DNA of 64,000 nt, from assembly GCF_030851345.1 (NCBI RefSeq), contig NZ_JALPNU010000001.1, positions 310,001-374,000 on the forward strand. Reading direction: 5' to 3'. Shown here in pieces: positions 51,313 to 60,659 of the stretch (position 1 is its first letter; each line of letters starts with the position of its first letter). Source of the DNA: Marinifilum sp. D714. GTDB lineage: Bacteria; Bacteroidota; Bacteroidia; Bacteroidales; Marinifilaceae. The position numbers were made by a program, and so were the translations under genes. Under the pieces are notes generated by a model. That model did no database searches, was not told the origin of the DNA, and worked only from the letters and a program-made list of their open reading frames with translations.

Positions 51313-52389
51313 TTATTTTACGTGTAACGCTTCAAATTCTTTCATGCAGTCAACCAAAGCTTGTACACTTGCTTTTGGTAATGCATTGTATGTAGAAGCA
51401 CGGAATCCACCAACCGAACGGTGTCCTTTAATACCAGACATACCTCTTTCAGTTGCGAATGTGAAGAATTCTTTTTCCAACTCTTTGTACTCATCAGCCA
51501 TAACAAAACAGATGTTCATCAATGAACGATCTTCTTTGTTTACAACAGTACCTTTGAACATTGGATTACGATCGATTTCATCGTATAGAACCGCTGCTTT
51601 TTCTTCGTTCATTTTTTGCATTGCAGCAACACCACCCATTTCTTTGATCCACTTCAAAGTTTGAAGGGCAGCAAATACTGGTACTACTGGAGGAGTATTG
51701 AACATTGATTCTCCTTTAATGTGAGTTCTGTAATCCAACATTGTAGGAATCTGACGGTCAACTTTACCTAAAATTTCATCTTTAACAATCACAAAAGTAA
51801 CACCTGCTGGAGCAAGGTTCTTTTGAGCACCTCCATAAATCAATGCATACTTAGATACATCAACCGGACGAGAGAAGATATCTGATGACATATCAGCTAC
51901 CAATGGTACATTGATATCCATGTCTTCTTTAATCTCAGTACCATAAATGGTATTGTTAGTAGTAATGTGGAAATAATCCGCATCAGCAGGAATTTCGTAT
52001 CCTTTTGGAATGTAATTGTAAACAGCTTCTTTCGAAGACGCTACTTCTACAACCTCACCAAAAAGGTTAGCTTCTTTTTGAGCTTTGTTTGCCCAAGCAC
52101 CTGTGTTAAGGTAAGCTGCTTTCTTTCCCATCAAGTTGTAAGGAATCATGCAGAACTGAGTAGATGCACCACCACCTACAAATAAAACTGAATATCCCTC
52201 AGGAATGTTCAATAATTCTTTGAACAATGCGATAGCTTCATCCATTACAGCTACGAACTCTTTGCTTCGGTGAGATACTTCCATAACAGAAAGACCTGTA
52301 CCAGCAAAATTTTTGATAGCTTCAGCAGTTTTTTCTACTGTAAAATCTGGAAGGATTGAAGGGCCTGCAGAAAAGTTGTGTACTTTCAT
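51313..52389 (-). CDS. serC: Phosphoserine aminotransferase SerC
   Basis: PLP-dependent conversion of 3-phosphohydroxypyruvate and glutamate to phosphoserine, second step of serine synthesis (also used in pyridoxal phosphate synthesis). 358 residues, normal length. Start [22 protein letters not shown], substrate motif [66 protein letters not shown] with the PLP lysine (K in AQKN), and [18 protein letters not shown] at the end. First gene of the serC-serA-DUF1015 group. Confidence 0.96.
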   Translation of the reverse strand: MKVHNFSAGPSILPDFTVEKTAEAIKNFAGTGLSVMEVSHRSKEFVAVMDEAIALFKELLNIPEGYSVLFVGGGASTQFCMIPYNLMGKKAAYLNTGAWANKAQKEANLFGEVVEVASSKEAVYNYIPKGYEIPADADYFHITTNNTIYGTEIKEDMDINVPLVADMSSDIFSRPVDVSKYALIYGGAQKNLAPAGVTFVIVKDEILGKVDRQIPTMLDYRTHIKGESMFNTPPVVPVFAALQTLKWIKEMGGVAAMQKMNEEKAAVLYDEIDRNPMFKGTVVNKEDRSLMNICFVMADEYKELEKEFFTFATERGMSGIKGHRSVGGFRASTYNALPKASVQALVDCMKEFEALHVK

Positions 52390-52765
52390 TTTTTCAAACG
52401 TTTTAATTTTTTGTATTATTCCATATCCTGAGGCAAATTTGCAAATAAAAATTTATTTAGAAATGATTTTAGTTCTTAATTTCTATGTTTTTCAACAAAT
52501 AAATAATCATTTCCCCCCCCTTCATATAGATTAATATTTACAGTCTGAAAAACAGCAATTTAACCCACAGAAAATATTTTATTTTCGTTCTCTTTTTTGT
52601 CATATTGATGGTAATACTTCTAATTCTGCATGCTTTCTGCAAGAACAACATGAGATTTATCACCCAAAGAAAGCTCAGAAACTATCATTTTCACCTCTTC
52701 ACATGCTTAAAAGAGAAAAACAAATGTAAGAATTTATGTTATAACTCTCTTTCTATTTTCACAAA
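52390..52765. other. Intergenic region without recognised genes
   Basis: About 375 bp between serC and the gcvT terminator. It includes a run of eight C (52513-52520) and short ORFs of no resemblance. Promoters for serC must lie at its lower-coordinate end on the minus strand; no convincing elements are named. Confidence 0.4.
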
Positions 52766-52797
52766 AAAAGCAGATACTTTTACAAGTACCTGCTTTT
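52766..52797 (-). terminator. Terminator of gcvT
   Basis: AAAGCAGATACTT / AAGTACCTGCTTT stem (one mismatch) with a 4-base loop and T-run on the minus strand. Confidence 0.8.
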
Positions 52798-52818
52798 AAT
52801 ATATCTCGAAATTGAAAA

Positions 52819-53922
52819 TTATCCTTTATAGAAAGGGATTTTAACAATTTTTGCTTTTAGTGCTTTTTTACGAACACGGATGAAGATTTCAGTATCTGCT
52901 TTGTAAAATCCTTCTTTTACATATCCCATACCAATTGCTTTGTTTACCATTGGAGCCATTGTACCAGAAGTAACTTCTCCAATTTCGTTTCCTTCAGCAT
53001 CTTCAATCTTATATCCTTGACGAGGAATACCTCTGTCAATCATTTCAAAACCTTTTAGTCTACGCTTAGGTTTTTCTTCTTTTTGTTTTTCGAAGAATTC
53101 ACGATCGATAAAATCATTACCTTCAACAAATTTAGTAATCCAACCCAAACCTGCTTCAATAGGCGTGTGATTGTCATCGATATCATTTCCATATAAACAG
53201 AAACCAACTTCAAGTCTTAAGGTATCGCGAGCAGCTAAACCAATTGGCTGAATACCGAATTCTTTCCCTGCTTCCATTACAGCATTCCAAAGTTTCTCAC
53301 CATCTTCGTTTGCTACATAGATTTCACATCCTCCTGAACCAGTATAACCAGTTGTTGAGAAAATAGCATTTTCGATTCCTGCTACAGTAGCTTTCTTGAA
53401 GGTGTAATATTCCATATCTTCAACTGGAACATCAACAATTTTCTGCATTGCTTTAAGAGCTAATGGACCTTGAACTGCAAGCTGACAAATTTCATCAGAA
53501 GCATTGTACAACTCCTTGCCAACTTCTAAGCCCATCTCTTCTGCATTCTTACAACACCAGTTCCAATCTTTCTCGATATTTGCAGCATTAACTACCAAAA
53601 GATAAGTTTCTTCATCAATTCTGTACACCAACAAATCATCTACGATACCACCTTCTCCATTTGGAAAACAGCTGTACTGTACTTTTCCATCAGATAAAGC
53701 AGCAACATCATTTGTTGTAAGCTTTTGAACAAAACTGAAAGCCTTTGGTCCTTTTACCCAAAACTCTCCCATGTGAGATACATCAAAAACACCTAGTTTT
53801 TCGCGAACACAAACGTGCTCATCTTTAACTCCAGTGTATTCAATTGGCATGTTATAGCCTGCAAATGGTGCCATTTTTGCACCTAGTTCTTCATGAAAAC
53901 TAGTGAAAGCTGTTCTTTTCAT
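52819..53922 (-). CDS. gcvT: Glycine cleavage system T protein (aminomethyltransferase)
   Basis: Moves the methylene carbon of glycine from the H-protein lipoyl arm to tetrahydrofolate, releasing ammonia. 367 residues. [64 protein letters not shown] (folate-binding D in the GIVDDL segment), [32 protein letters not shown] and [21 protein letters not shown]. No gcvH or gcvP is adjacent and no glycine riboswitch is seen upstream. Close to serine genes, with which it shares one-carbon metabolism. Confidence 0.96.
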   Translation of the reverse strand: MKRTAFTSFHEELGAKMAPFAGYNMPIEYTGVKDEHVCVREKLGVFDVSHMGEFWVKGPKAFSFVQKLTTNDVAALSDGKVQYSCFPNGEGGIVDDLLVYRIDEETYLLVVNAANIEKDWNWCCKNAEEMGLEVGKELYNASDEICQLAVQGPLALKAMQKIVDVPVEDMEYYTFKKATVAGIENAIFSTTGYTGSGGCEIYVANEDGEKLWNAVMEAGKEFGIQPIGLAARDTLRLEVGFCLYGNDIDDNHTPIEAGLGWITKFVEGNDFIDREFFEKQKEEKPKRRLKGFEMIDRGIPRQGYKIEDAEGNEIGEVTSGTMAPMVNKAIGMGYVKEGFYKADTEIFIRVRKKALKAKIVKIPFYKG

Positions 53923-54068
53923 TGTATTTTGTATTTAAGGCAATATCAAGTAATTGAGCAAAATCAATCCCATTAATATTTACCTAAGAAAAAACTTAGT
54001 GAATTATGTTTGCGTTATTGTTAGTGCAAATGTAGAAAATTTTCTCAGATAAAAACCCAATCCTTAAA

Positions 54069-55820
54069 TTACTTTACCCCTCCTGTTTTCTTTGCAATTC
54101 CCAATCGATACCCTCCTTTAAAAATCACAACAAAAGCATCGTGAACACCACAAGAATCACGATATTTAGCAGCATCTTCGAAAGTTGGAAAACCACCAAT
54201 AGTATATTTGTGCCAACCTTCAACATATAAGTGTTCTATAACATCTCCTCCTTGATATCTCTGAAATAAATCTTTTGGTCCCATTTCCTTTTTGCAGGCA
54301 GCAATCTGAACTCTGTAAACAAAATCTTCTTGCACCAGCTCTTCCTTCATTTTTATCTCTTCAATTACCTCAGGCTGTTTCTTTACAGGAATATCTGGAA
54401 CAATGATTGGCTTAGTCATTTCAGGAGTACTCATTTTTTCATTCTTCATTTCATTTGGAACCTCTTGAATGCTTGCATGCGCAAGGATAATAGGCTCATC
54501 AACCTTATTAAGAAATTCCTTTTCTCTATAGATATCAAATCCTCCTACTCCACCTGATCTTTCCGATGCAAAATAGAATCGACCAGTTTCATCTTCAAAA
54601 TAGGTAATGTCGTTGTCGGTACTGTTTATCGGGAATCCTAAATTTTTAGGTCGTCCCCATTCTCCTGATTCTTTTCTTTCACACCTAAAAATGTCATACC
54701 CCCCAATAGAGTTATGCCCTTTGGAACTGAAGTACAAATTATTTCCATCCTTAGTTACAAAAACATCACTCTCGTCATATTCTGTATTAATATCTCCACC
54801 AATGTTCATTGGTTTCGACCATTTTCCATTCTCCTCTTTTATACAGTAATAAATATCACAGCTACCGAATCCACCCTTTCTATCACTAATAAAGTAGACT
54901 TCCTTGCCATTACGACCTATACTCACCGAACTTTCCCTGGATCTACTCTCATTTATAAACTTTAAAGCTTTTCCTATTCCCCACTTATCTTTTAATAGTT
55001 TCGCAAAAAACACATCTCCATTTCCTTCTCTTCCAAGGTAAACTATTGGAGCCTCGTCTATAAAAGACATTAAAGCAAGATTGGTTTTACTTGGTGTATT
55101 TACCGATACATTATAAATATTCCCAGACGTATCATTTGCAAAAATTTTCTCATAAAACTTTTGATCTTCCAATGATCTGGAGTTCTTCTCATCTCCCCTC
55201 CTTGAACTAAAATAGAAATCACTCCCATTCCAAACAGGATTGAACTCATCATATGCAGAATTCACCTCATTTATCAATTCTATTTCCTTACCTGACTTAT
55301 TATCTATAAGTTGTTTTCCATTTTTACACTCATCAATTCGCTTTTCACTTAATGCTATTAACTCTCTTTTGTCCTTGTAATTATTCTGCTGAATTAATTC
55401 AATATTGATTTTAAATTGTACAATTGCCTTATCAAAATCGTTACTATACTGATATGCCATTCCAAGTAAGAAATAAATATCTTCACTTATATCTGGATTT
55501 AACTTTTGTGCAGATTTTAAATATGTCAATGCCTCATTTCTGGGCCCAGAAATCAAATAACACACTCCTAAATTATAATTCAATTCAGCATTTTTAGAAT
55601 TCAATTGATACGCCTCCTTTAACGATGGGATAGCCAGATTCACAAAACCTTTACCTTTTTTTCCAAGTTCGATTGCATGCAAAATATTCTTGTAAGCAGG
55701 CTTTCTTTCCTTGTCACCTTCAAGGTATTCCGATTTTTTAACATGCAATAAATCTTGAGCATGAATGGAGGCATAAAAAGTAAGAAGAAAAACAGATAGG
55801 ATGGTAAATTTCCAATTCAT
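54069..55820 (-). CDS. Exported TPR-PD40-SPOR protein
   Basis: 583 residues with a signal peptide (FTILSVFLLTFYASIHA). N-terminal TPRs (about 75-160: AELNYNLGVCYLISG, EDIYFLLGMAYQYSNDFDKAI), then WD40-like PD40 beta-propeller repeats (about 185-435: YFSSRRGD, VYFISDRKGGFGSCDIYYC, LYFSSKGHNSIGGYDIFRC, FYFASERSGGVGGFDIY), and a C-terminal SPOR-like domain (about 500-575, VYRVQIAACKKEMGP). Many Bacteroidota relatives carry an OmpA domain at the end; here it is replaced by SPOR, implying peptidoglycan binding. Likely an envelope scaffold. Some family members belong to gliding or type 9 secretion systems, not shown here. Confidence 0.85.
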   Translation of the reverse strand: MNWKFTILSVFLLTFYASIHAQDLLHVKKSEYLEGDKERKPAYKNILHAIELGKKGKGFVNLAIPSLKEAYQLNSKNAELNYNLGVCYLISGPRNEALTYLKSAQKLNPDISEDIYFLLGMAYQYSNDFDKAIVQFKINIELIQQNNYKDKRELIALSEKRIDECKNGKQLIDNKSGKEIELINEVNSAYDEFNPVWNGSDFYFSSRRGDEKNSRSLEDQKFYEKIFANDTSGNIYNVSVNTPSKTNLALMSFIDEAPIVYLGREGNGDVFFAKLLKDKWGIGKALKFINESRSRESSVSIGRNGKEVYFISDRKGGFGSCDIYYCIKEENGKWSKPMNIGGDINTEYDESDVFVTKDGNNLYFSSKGHNSIGGYDIFRCERKESGEWGRPKNLGFPINSTDNDITYFEDETGRFYFASERSGGVGGFDIYREKEFLNKVDEPIILAHASIQEVPNEMKNEKMSTPEMTKPIIVPDIPVKKQPEVIEEIKMKEELVQEDFVYRVQIAACKKEMGPKDLFQRYQGGDVIEHLYVEGWHKYTIGGFPTFEDAAKYRDSCGVHDAFVVIFKGGYRLGIAKKTGGVK

Positions 55821-56109
55821 AGAGGTAGTAGTTTATAAACGATTCGTGTTTTAAAGGTAACAGATACAAATTTATATTTTCTATACACTAATACTGATAA
55901 TAAAACAAAATGTTTCCCAAAAACAGAAAAGTATAGTAAAAACACACATTAAACAACAGAACTTTATGCGTCTTCTGAATCTTAATACAGATAGGTAATT
56001 TGAAAATAAATTAGTATCATTGCAATATTATATGAAGTGAAAACCACACAGATTTACAGGGCTTTTAAATTACTCTTGTTGGTTTGTGATTATTATTTTA
56101 TCCTACAGA

Positions 56110-56565
56110 ATGACTCAAGGAGAACAACTCACCGATTTATCCTATTTAAAGGAAATGTCTGGTAACGACATTAACATTATCGAAGAAATGATCGAAATAT
56201 TTATCGAGCAAATTCCTGAATTTACAGAGGAGGTTTCGAACTATTTTGAAGCACAAAACTGGCAGGGATTAGGAGCGGTGGCTCACAAAGCAAAATCATC
56301 AGTTCGAACGATGGGAATGGATAGTATTGGAGATTGTTTGGAACAATTAGAGCATTTTTCAAAAGGAAATCTTAAATTTGAGTTACAGATAAAAAAAGAA
56401 AAGGGTTTTGAATTAAGTCCTGAAGATGAAAAGAATTGGAGCAACGTGATGCACGAAACGACTAATGATGTTGAAATGAAGCACATTCCTGACTTGGTTG
56501 AGTGTTTTCTATCAAAATGTCCGCTAGCCGTTAACGAACTTAGATCAAACCTAAAAAAACTTTAA
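56110..56565 (+). CDS. Histidine-phosphotransfer (Hpt) domain protein
   Basis: About 151 residues from the ATG at 56110; an upstream GTG is in frame but adds only eight residues without resemblance. Four-helix Hpt pattern with LSYLKEMSGNDINIIEEMIEIFIEQIPEF and the phospho-histidine region GAVAHKAKSSVRTMGMDSI. The C-terminal half (from about residue 95) repeats features of the helical bundle (VEMKHIPDLVECFLSKCPLAV). It heads a three-gene set with a STAS protein and a response-regulator phosphatase, so it probably relays phosphate to the receiver domain of the phosphatase. Confidence 0.87.
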   Translation: MTQGEQLTDLSYLKEMSGNDINIIEEMIEIFIEQIPEFTEEVSNYFEAQNWQGLGAVAHKAKSSVRTMGMDSIGDCLEQLEHFSKGNLKFELQIKKEKGFELSPEDEKNWSNVMHETTNDVEMKHIPDLVECFLSKCPLAVNELRSNLKKL

Positions 56566-56579
56566 ACCATACTTGAGCC

Positions 56580-56927
56580 ATGAATATTGAAACCAAAAAC
56601 ATTGACTCTGTTACAATAATGAAACTTTGCGAAACCAATCGTTTGTATGCTTTAAACGCAAGCCTTGCAAAAGATAAGATGAATGAAGTTTTAACTCAAC
56701 CACAATCAAGACTTGTTGTTGATTTTGAAGACATTAATTTTATTGATAGTTCTGGATTTGGAGCACTTATTTCTGCTTTGAAAACCTCTAAGGAACATCA
56801 AAGTAAAATAAAGCTTTGTAATATCAATAAAGATGTAATGGAATTGATTGAATTAATGCAATTGGATTCTATTTTTGAAATATTACAGGATCCTACCGCT
56901 TGTGTAAATAGCTTCTCGGCAGAATAA
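56580..56927 (+). CDS. STAS-domain anti-sigma-factor antagonist
   Basis: 115 residues covering one STAS domain. The regulated site is DSSGFGALISALK, in which one of the two serines is the usual phosphorylation target; strands SRLVVDFEDINFI and SKIKLCNINKDVMELIELM flank it. 14 bp after the Hpt gene and 9 bp before the phosphatase gene, so the three are an operon. In partner-switching the phosphatase dephosphorylates this protein, which then captures an anti-sigma kinase; no RsbW-type kinase is encoded here. Confidence 0.92.
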   Translation: MNIETKNIDSVTIMKLCETNRLYALNASLAKDKMNEVLTQPQSRLVVDFEDINFIDSSGFGALISALKTSKEHQSKIKLCNINKDVMELIELMQLDSIFEILQDPTACVNSFSAE

Positions 56928-56936
56928 TAAGCCAAT

Positions 56937-58499
56937 ATGGCCAAGGCCTCACCGCATATACTCGTTGTAGATGACGATGTTGTTGTGCTTAAGTTTATAG
57001 AGTTTACATTAAAAAGCTTAAACTACAAAACAACATTGGCAAAGAATGGTATTGAGGCCATTGACAAAGCCAAAACAGAGCATTTTGATCTAATAATCTC
57101 GGATCTTTACATGCCACTTATGGATGGTAATGAATTGGTGCGCCATTTTAGGAACACACCCGAATACAAGCATACCCCCTTTATCTTTTTATCAGGAAAC
57201 AACGAAGAAGAAACCTGGATTAAAAATTTGAATGATGGTGCTGATGATTTTATAACAAAACCAATCAAGCAAAAGGTATTTGTTTCAAAAATTAATTCGC
57301 ACTTAAAAAAGGCATTTCTCAGAAAGGAGATTATTGCAGGAAAAGAAAAATCGGACATCAGCTACGAAAAAGGGACAATAATCTATTGTGCCAACCGAAC
57401 CAGACCTTTTCCCATTCCACACAAACTTGTAAAAACAAATATCAAGGTTGTTTATACCGATTCCGATTTTTTTATGGCCCTGCAAGGAGCAAATAATTGG
57501 GGGATAATTATCGACGATGCGGCTACATGGGCTATGTCCATACTCGAAAAAATTGTTGAAATTACATCTGCTCATGTCCCTTTAAGTATACTCATTTCAA
57601 ATCCGGAAGATTCTGAAAAGATGGATGAGTTATTAAAGTTAAAAATCAGTGGCTTTTTATATAAAAATCTGGATGCAAAACTAATTGTCCATCAAATCAA
57701 CTCTAATATCCAAAGAGAGCATGATCTTAAGAATAAATATCTTAACGCCTTAAACACGGCAGCCAAAAGATCGCCAATCCGATTTGAAAATGATTTTTCA
57801 GATCAATTAAATGATATTCAAATTCGCATTTTACATGAACCATACGATAAATTGCCTGGTGGCGATTATTATGAAGTTATCAATGTGGATGAACATCGCA
57901 AAATTGTTGTGCTAGGCGATGTAATGGGGAAAAAATGGGATGCATGGTTCTTCGTTCCCGCATATATTGCATATATCAGAAGTACAATCAACTTCTTCCT
58001 GAACCGCCAGGAATTTGATTTCGTAGAATCGCCAGGGAAATTTCTAGATATCATTAATCAATACATATTTAAAGACATGCAGCTTACCGAGGTGTTTACC
58101 ACTTTAAGTGTGATTTCAATCTGTACGCAGCAAAACAAAATTAGTGTTGCTTCCGCCGGAGCCTTACGCCCATATTACTACAACAAATCGGAAGACACCA
58201 TGTCGCAATTAAACATTGTTGGAACATTATTAGGCGTTATTAAAACGACCAAATATCAAAGCCTGGTTCATGATTTTAACAAAGGAGATAAAGTTTTATT
58301 CTACACCGATGGCTATACCGAAGCGGTTAACGACAAAAACAACGAAATGATTGGAGATGATGCTTTATTTCATTCATTAAACAAGTTTAAACTGGATAGC
58401 GAGCTACAACCTCAAACCTTAGAAGACGAACTTACCAAAACCTATAACGTCTCTAAATTCGACGACGACCGCACGCTTCTTTTGGTTCAAAGAAATTAG
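56937..58499 (+). CDS. Response regulator with PP2C (SpoIIE/RsbU-type) phosphatase output
   Basis: 520 residues. Receiver domain 1-120 with phospho-acceptor D56 in IISDLYMPLMDG and K in FITKPIKQ. A middle region (about 130-270) resembles a second, degenerate receiver-like fold (GIIIDDAATWAMSILEKI, ISGFLYKNLD). The C-terminal SpoIIE domain (about 290-520) holds KLPGGDYYEVINVDEH, VVLGDVMGKKWDAWFF, SAGALRPYYYN, LFYTDGYTEAVND and DDDRTLLLV, with metal-binding aspartates in place. It should dephosphorylate the STAS protein when its receiver is phosphorylated, possibly through the Hpt protein. Confidence 0.93.
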   Translation: MAKASPHILVVDDDVVVLKFIEFTLKSLNYKTTLAKNGIEAIDKAKTEHFDLIISDLYMPLMDGNELVRHFRNTPEYKHTPFIFLSGNNEEETWIKNLNDGADDFITKPIKQKVFVSKINSHLKKAFLRKEIIAGKEKSDISYEKGTIIYCANRTRPFPIPHKLVKTNIKVVYTDSDFFMALQGANNWGIIIDDAATWAMSILEKIVEITSAHVPLSILISNPEDSEKMDELLKLKISGFLYKNLDAKLIVHQINSNIQREHDLKNKYLNALNTAAKRSPIRFENDFSDQLNDIQIRILHEPYDKLPGGDYYEVINVDEHRKIVVLGDVMGKKWDAWFFVPAYIAYIRSTINFFLNRQEFDFVESPGKFLDIINQYIFKDMQLTEVFTTLSVISICTQQNKISVASAGALRPYYYNKSEDTMSQLNIVGTLLGVIKTTKYQSLVHDFNKGDKVLFYTDGYTEAVNDKNNEMIGDDALFHSLNKFKLDSELQPQTLEDELTKTYNVSKFDDDRTLLLVQRN

Positions 58500-58564
58500 T
58501 TTTCTCTTATCACAAATTCAAGTTTTTTTAGCACATTTGCCCTAAATATCAAAAACTGATTAAA

Positions 58565-58876
58565 ATGAATGAAGTAGTTGGCTGGGTTGGCAGCTTATTA
58601 TTTGCCATTTGTGCTTTACCACAGGTAATACACACCTTTAAAACAAGAAAAACAGATGATGTAAGCGAAATATTTCTTTGGCTTTGGTTTTGGGGTGAAG
58701 TGTTTACATTTACCTACATTTTAGTGGATGACATTGTCAGTAAGAATTACCATATTCCTCTCTATTTTAACTACTTATTTAATTTGGTACTTTTATTTTA
58801 CCTGATATATGCCAAATATACATATAACAGTAAACCTACTGGCTTGGCATTACTCTTTCAAAAGATTAGAAAATAA
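58565..58876 (+). CDS. PQ-loop (SemiSWEET-type) small transporter
   Basis: 103 residues with three membrane helices. The PQ-loop motif is CALPQVIHTFKTRKTDDVS in helix 1, followed by a helix rich in Trp (FLWLWFWGEVFTFTYI) and a third (YLFNLVLLFYLIYAKY). This triple-helix unit dimerises in bacterial SemiSWEETs that move small sugars; the substrate here cannot be read. It is 65 bp downstream of the phosphatase gene, and is followed by a 21-bp periodic tandem array. Confidence 0.85.
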   Translation: MNEVVGWVGSLLFAICALPQVIHTFKTRKTDDVSEIFLWLWFWGEVFTFTYILVDDIVSKNYHIPLYFNYLFNLVLLFYLIYAKYTYNSKPTGLALLFQKIRK

Positions 58877-58920
58877 TACCTTGAGTTTGTGTTCATCACA
58901 AACATTAGGACTAATTACAA

Positions 58921-59256
58921 TGCTTTTATATTACTTCTGGTTACTTACCCATTCCCATTGGTTATAAAAGCATTAGTTTTTCTTTTTCACCCTTTCCTTT
59001 TTGCTACTTAAGCGTTCACTCCTATTACTTACCCATTCGTTCTTATTATAAATCTATTCCCTTCTCCTATAAAATCATTCATTCTTCCTATAATATCATT
59101 CCCAACGCCTATAGAAACATTCATTATTGTTACATATCGATTCCTTCTTCTTATAAAATCGGTCGTTTTATCGACATAAACATTCCCTTCTCTTACTTTC
59201 TCATTACTTCTTGTTACTCATCATTTCCCTTTGGCTATTTTTCTTTCACTTAGAGT
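58921..59256. repeat. Degenerate tandem array, about 16 units of 21 bp
   Basis: Units start at 58921, 58942, 58963 and so on in exact 21-bp steps to about 59256, with no indels. Consensus near TATAAAATCATTCCCTTCTCC; the central ATT and the leading TA are the best-kept positions. Because 21 is a multiple of three, one plus-strand frame stays open through most of it as heptads (Tyr-x-x-Ile-Pro/His-x-Ser) until a TAG near 59250, but no start codon precedes it in frame. It lies between two convergent genes. Spacers are absent. Confidence 0.85.
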
Positions 59257-59330
59257 TGCTTTCTCTTTCAATTTGGGTGAGCATTTAGGGATGCATTTAA
59301 TAACTTAATTTAAACTAACAGCTAAACAAA

Positions 59331-59367
59331 AAGAGTTGTAATTAATTGAATTACGAAACTCAACAAT
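59331..59367 (-). terminator. Terminator of the citrate lyase operon (after citC)
   Basis: On the minus strand AAGAGTTGTAATT pairs with AATTACAACTCTT around a loop, followed by a T-run. Confidence 0.75.
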
Positions 59368-59409
59368 TACAACTCTTCTATATTTTTCACCTCCTCGAAA
59401 GAGCTTTTA

Positions 59410-60483
59410 TCAATGCCTTGAAACTGTATTCTTAATTTTTGTTCTTACTTCTAAGGACTCATCGGAAAGTAAGAAGTTCTTTGTAGAATCAGGAAGGAAT
59501 TCCAAAACATCTTCCAGTCGATCTTCTCGTATTGCCTGTCTTACTTTCGATGCTGAAATATAATTATCATCTCCTCCGCAAGTAATTCTTGGGATTTCCA
59601 ATAAATCAACACCATTGGTCGGAAGGTATTTTATCATCGCGTCGTTGTAAGCTGCAGTTACCGGAGAATACATCTCGGTTCCTACGTAACGCTTATTGAT
59701 ATTTAGAACAGGAACAATATATCGCAAGAAAGTGATTACATCCAACTCGGCTTGTTTAGCTGAAATATCACATTCTTTTTCTTGTTTTAAGAAATAACAC
59801 GGGAAAATGGTTCCAGAAACCACATAGTTCCCACCTTTTACCATCACAAGATTATCTACATGTCCTAATTCTTCTTTTATTAATCTCCATCGAATATCAA
59901 AAGTAAACGAAGATCGGTCTTCCTCAACAACAAAAAGATAGACCAACCTATTCTCTTTGCACGCTTTCTCGATTAAATACTTGTGTCCATTGGTAAATGG
60001 ATTACAGTTCACAACAACAGCTGCAATATCGCCAACACTCACATCTTTTTTTACCGAACGCAAATAATCCTGGTAAGTTTTGATGTTTTCGTAACCAAAT
60101 TCTAAAACAGAAAACAAGGGTTCTGCAGTTGCAATCTCGGTAAATCCAAGTCCCTTAAACACTTCAAGGTTACGTGGTTTTGTGTAAACAAAAATGTGCT
60201 TGTGTTCTTGAATTACAATATCGATAAGATGAGTTACAATTTGCGCAAAAGCAGCTCCTTCTCTAAATTTTGGCGCTACAGCAACATACTTTAAAACTCT
60301 CCCCTTATAGGATCCCGTTCCGATAACCTCATCGTTTAGATTATACAGAATCATGGAATAATCAACCTCATGCTGATTAAAATCAAATCCCAATGGTTCT
60401 AAAAATTCAGAAACCAGTTTTATATCGAAGGGGTTCCTCAGATCCAAAGACTCTTCTCTGTAATCAGTATTTTCAACTCCCAT
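59410..60483 (-). CDS. citC: [Citrate (pro-3S)-lyase] ligase CitC
   Basis: Acetylates the prosthetic group of citrate lyase acyl carrier protein with acetate and ATP. About 357 residues from the ATG at 60483; an upstream in-frame start at 60534 is possible. The N-terminal third is GNAT-like (VIGTGSYKGRVLKYVAVAPKFREGAAFAQIVTHLI), the rest a nucleotidyltransferase with AAVVVNCNPFTNGHKYLIEKA (HxGH-like NGH motif) and YISASKVRQAIRE. Last gene of the citE-citF-citXG-citC set; 176 bp separate it from citXG. Confidence 0.94.
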   Translation of the reverse strand: MGVENTDYREESLDLRNPFDIKLVSEFLEPLGFDFNQHEVDYSMILYNLNDEVIGTGSYKGRVLKYVAVAPKFREGAAFAQIVTHLIDIVIQEHKHIFVYTKPRNLEVFKGLGFTEIATAEPLFSVLEFGYENIKTYQDYLRSVKKDVSVGDIAAVVVNCNPFTNGHKYLIEKACKENRLVYLFVVEEDRSSFTFDIRWRLIKEELGHVDNLVMVKGGNYVVSGTIFPCYFLKQEKECDISAKQAELDVITFLRYIVPVLNINKRYVGTEMYSPVTAAYNDAMIKYLPTNGVDLLEIPRITCGGDDNYISASKVRQAIREDRLEDVLEFLPDSTKNFLLSDESLEVRTKIKNTVSRH

Positions 60484-60659
60484 ATTTTCCGTTAGTTTAG
60501 TTTTGTTAGGTGTGTGTGATAGTTTTATAATCAACAGTCAATATTATTGGATTTTGTCAAATATCAATGCTTTTTTGATATGTTTCAGAGATATAAGAAG
60601 AATCCAAAATCATGATATATGTTATTTGTTTTATCTTGATGTTTTGTTATAAATGAAAA

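Noticed and set aside
52605-52799. 64-codon plus-strand ORF upstream of the gcvT terminator
   Set aside because: It runs through the terminator hairpin of gcvT and has no recognisable features.
53923-54068. Glycine riboswitch upstream of gcvT
   Set aside because: Only about 145 bp, AT-rich, without the conserved paired GGA-rich aptamer cores.
58921-59256. Protein-coding heptad-repeat gene on the plus strand
   Set aside because: The open frame has no start codon, the heptads are poorly conserved and the region lies between two convergent genes; kept as a repeat with the coding option noted.
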